NCBI GenBank assembly: GCA_965200005.1
Contig: OZ241331.1
Span: 2,232,001-2,296,000 of the forward strand
Source of the DNA: Aldehydirespirator sp965200005
GTDB taxonomy: Bacteria; Actinomycetota; Acidimicrobiia; Acidimicrobiales; Aldehydirespiratoraceae
Direction of reading: 5' to 3'
Length of the DNA stretch: 64,000 nt
Every line of letters begins with the position of its first letter. The first letter of the stretch is position 1. The position numbers were made by a program, and so were the translations under genes. Shown here piece after piece: positions 63,420-64,000 of the stretch. Under the pieces are notes generated by a model. It was not told the origin of the DNA. It saw only the letters and a program-made list of their open reading frames with translations, and ran no database searches.

Positions 63420-64000
63420 CTAGCGGAGCCCCTCGTGGACGAGCGCATCTACGGCAGCAGCCGGATCCGGAGAGCGCACCAGCGACTCCCCGACCAAGAC
63501 TGCGTCGTATCCCGCATCACGGATCCGGGGCAAGTCAGCGGGGCCACCAATCCCGGACTCGGCTACACGAACCACACTGGCTGGCATTAGCGGCGCGAGA
63601 CGCTCTGCTCGTTGACGGTCGACTTCGAACGTCACGAGATCTCGCTGATTCACGCCAACCATGTCTGCCCCAGCAGCTAACGCTCGAGTCAATTCAGCCT
63701 CGTCATGAACTTCCACCAGAGCATCAAGTTCCAACGAGCGGGCTAAGGCGAGAAGCTGCGCCAGCTCCGAGTCGCTAAGGGCAGCCACGATCAGCAGCAC
63801 ACAATCGGCACCCATGACGGCTGCATCGGCGACATCACGCTCATCGACTGTGAAGTCCTTGCGCAGCACCGGCAGGTCTGTGGCACATCGGGCTTGCTGC
63901 AGATCGTCGATTGAACCACCAAAGAAGTGCTCATCGGTGAGCACCGACAGGCAGGCAGCTCCTCCACTGGAGTAGTCGCTCGCCAGGTCTCCAGGCGATA
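63420..64000 (-). CDS. trpC: indole-3-glycerol phosphate synthase, partial
   Basis: The reading frame runs from the window edge (PGDLASDYSSGGAACLSVLTD) through EHFFGGS, DLPVLRKDFTVDE with the catalytic Lys, VGVNQRDLVTFEVD and AESGI, to a TAG at 63420-63422. About 193 residues are present and the N-terminal ~70 lie beyond 64000. It precedes trpF by 23 bp, giving the order trpC-trpF-trpB-trpA. Confidence 0.93.
   Translation of the reverse strand, partial: SPGDLASDYSSGGAACLSVLTDEHFFGGSIDDLQQARCATDLPVLRKDFTVDERDVADAAVMGADCVLLIVAALSDSELAQLLALARSLELDALVEVHDEAELTRALAAGADMVGVNQRDLVTFEVDRQRAERLAPLMPASVVRVAESGIGGPADLPRIRDAGYDAVLVGESLVRSPDPAAAVDALVHEGLR

Noticed and set aside
1..64000. tRNA, rRNA, CRISPR arrays, replication origin
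   Set aside because: I looked for T-loop-like GTTCGA contexts, spaced direct repeats and DnaA-box clusters and found none that hold up.

Overview
The window looks like a chromosomal segment of an actinomycete, most plausibly of class Acidimicrobiia (inference). The signs are a DUF4193 acidic protein, S-layer homology repeats with the VTRAQMA signature on a secreted protease, GTG/TTG starts, many 4-base ATGA/GTGA stop-start overlaps, ROK and IclR regulators, and a trpC-trpF-trpB-trpA order. I see no tRNA, rRNA, CRISPR array, integrase or transposase gene.

Layout. 0-2.4 kb: DUF4193 protein, GNAT acetyltransferase, NUDIX hydrolase and a convergent crotonase. 2.4-5.3 kb: an accessory patch with a 5'-truncated methyltransferase-nuclease, a HicAB toxin-antitoxin pair, a DUF6941 protein and a 378-bp element with 27-bp terminal inverted repeats. 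5.3-9 kb: an SLH-anchored metalloprotease and a basic RG-rich protein. 9-12.6 kb: a three-gene operon (unknown protein, ROK regulator, M20 peptidase) behind a 25-bp ROK-type palindrome. 12.8-24 kb, minus strand: two Rieske oxygenases, a 3Fe-4S ferredoxin, a four-gene BMP/nucleoside-type ABC importer, a GcvT-like folate-dependent transferase, a frameshifted P450 and thiD. Together these suggest uptake and oxidative demethylation of a small methylated compound.

24.5-43.8 kb: a 19.2-kb catabolic block bounded by 79-bp direct repeats (78/79 identical). The repeat is the 3' end of yqgE (algH); one copy completes the intact gene and the other is an orphan. The block carries an SsuABC-like importer, hydantoinase, Rieske alpha/beta remnants, VOC protein, a molybdenum hydroxylase with a fused Mo-FAD subunit, an M20-like protein, a split thiamine-diphosphate decarboxylase, an ATZ/TRZ amidohydrolase, a Dabb protein, an IclR regulator and a PuuE-like deacetylase. 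It resembles a heterocycle-degradation island inserted at the 3' end of yqgE. Six of its genes have single-base frameshifts, and one internal deletion fuses two truncated genes.

43.9-48.1 kb: a MacB/FtsX-type exporter with a small secreted Cys-rich protein, divergent from a LuxR-like regulator across a palindrome-rich intergenic region. 48.2-51 kb: an hpaE-ligA-ligB meta-cleavage operon ending in a strong terminator. 51-58.3 kb: a very large secreted repeat/FN3 protein (one frameshift) and an AlgI-type O-acetyltransferase with a DUF459 SGNH partner. 58.4-64 kb: a nucleotidyltransferase, an AlkB-like dioxygenase, an SDR and the trp genes, with trpC running off the window.
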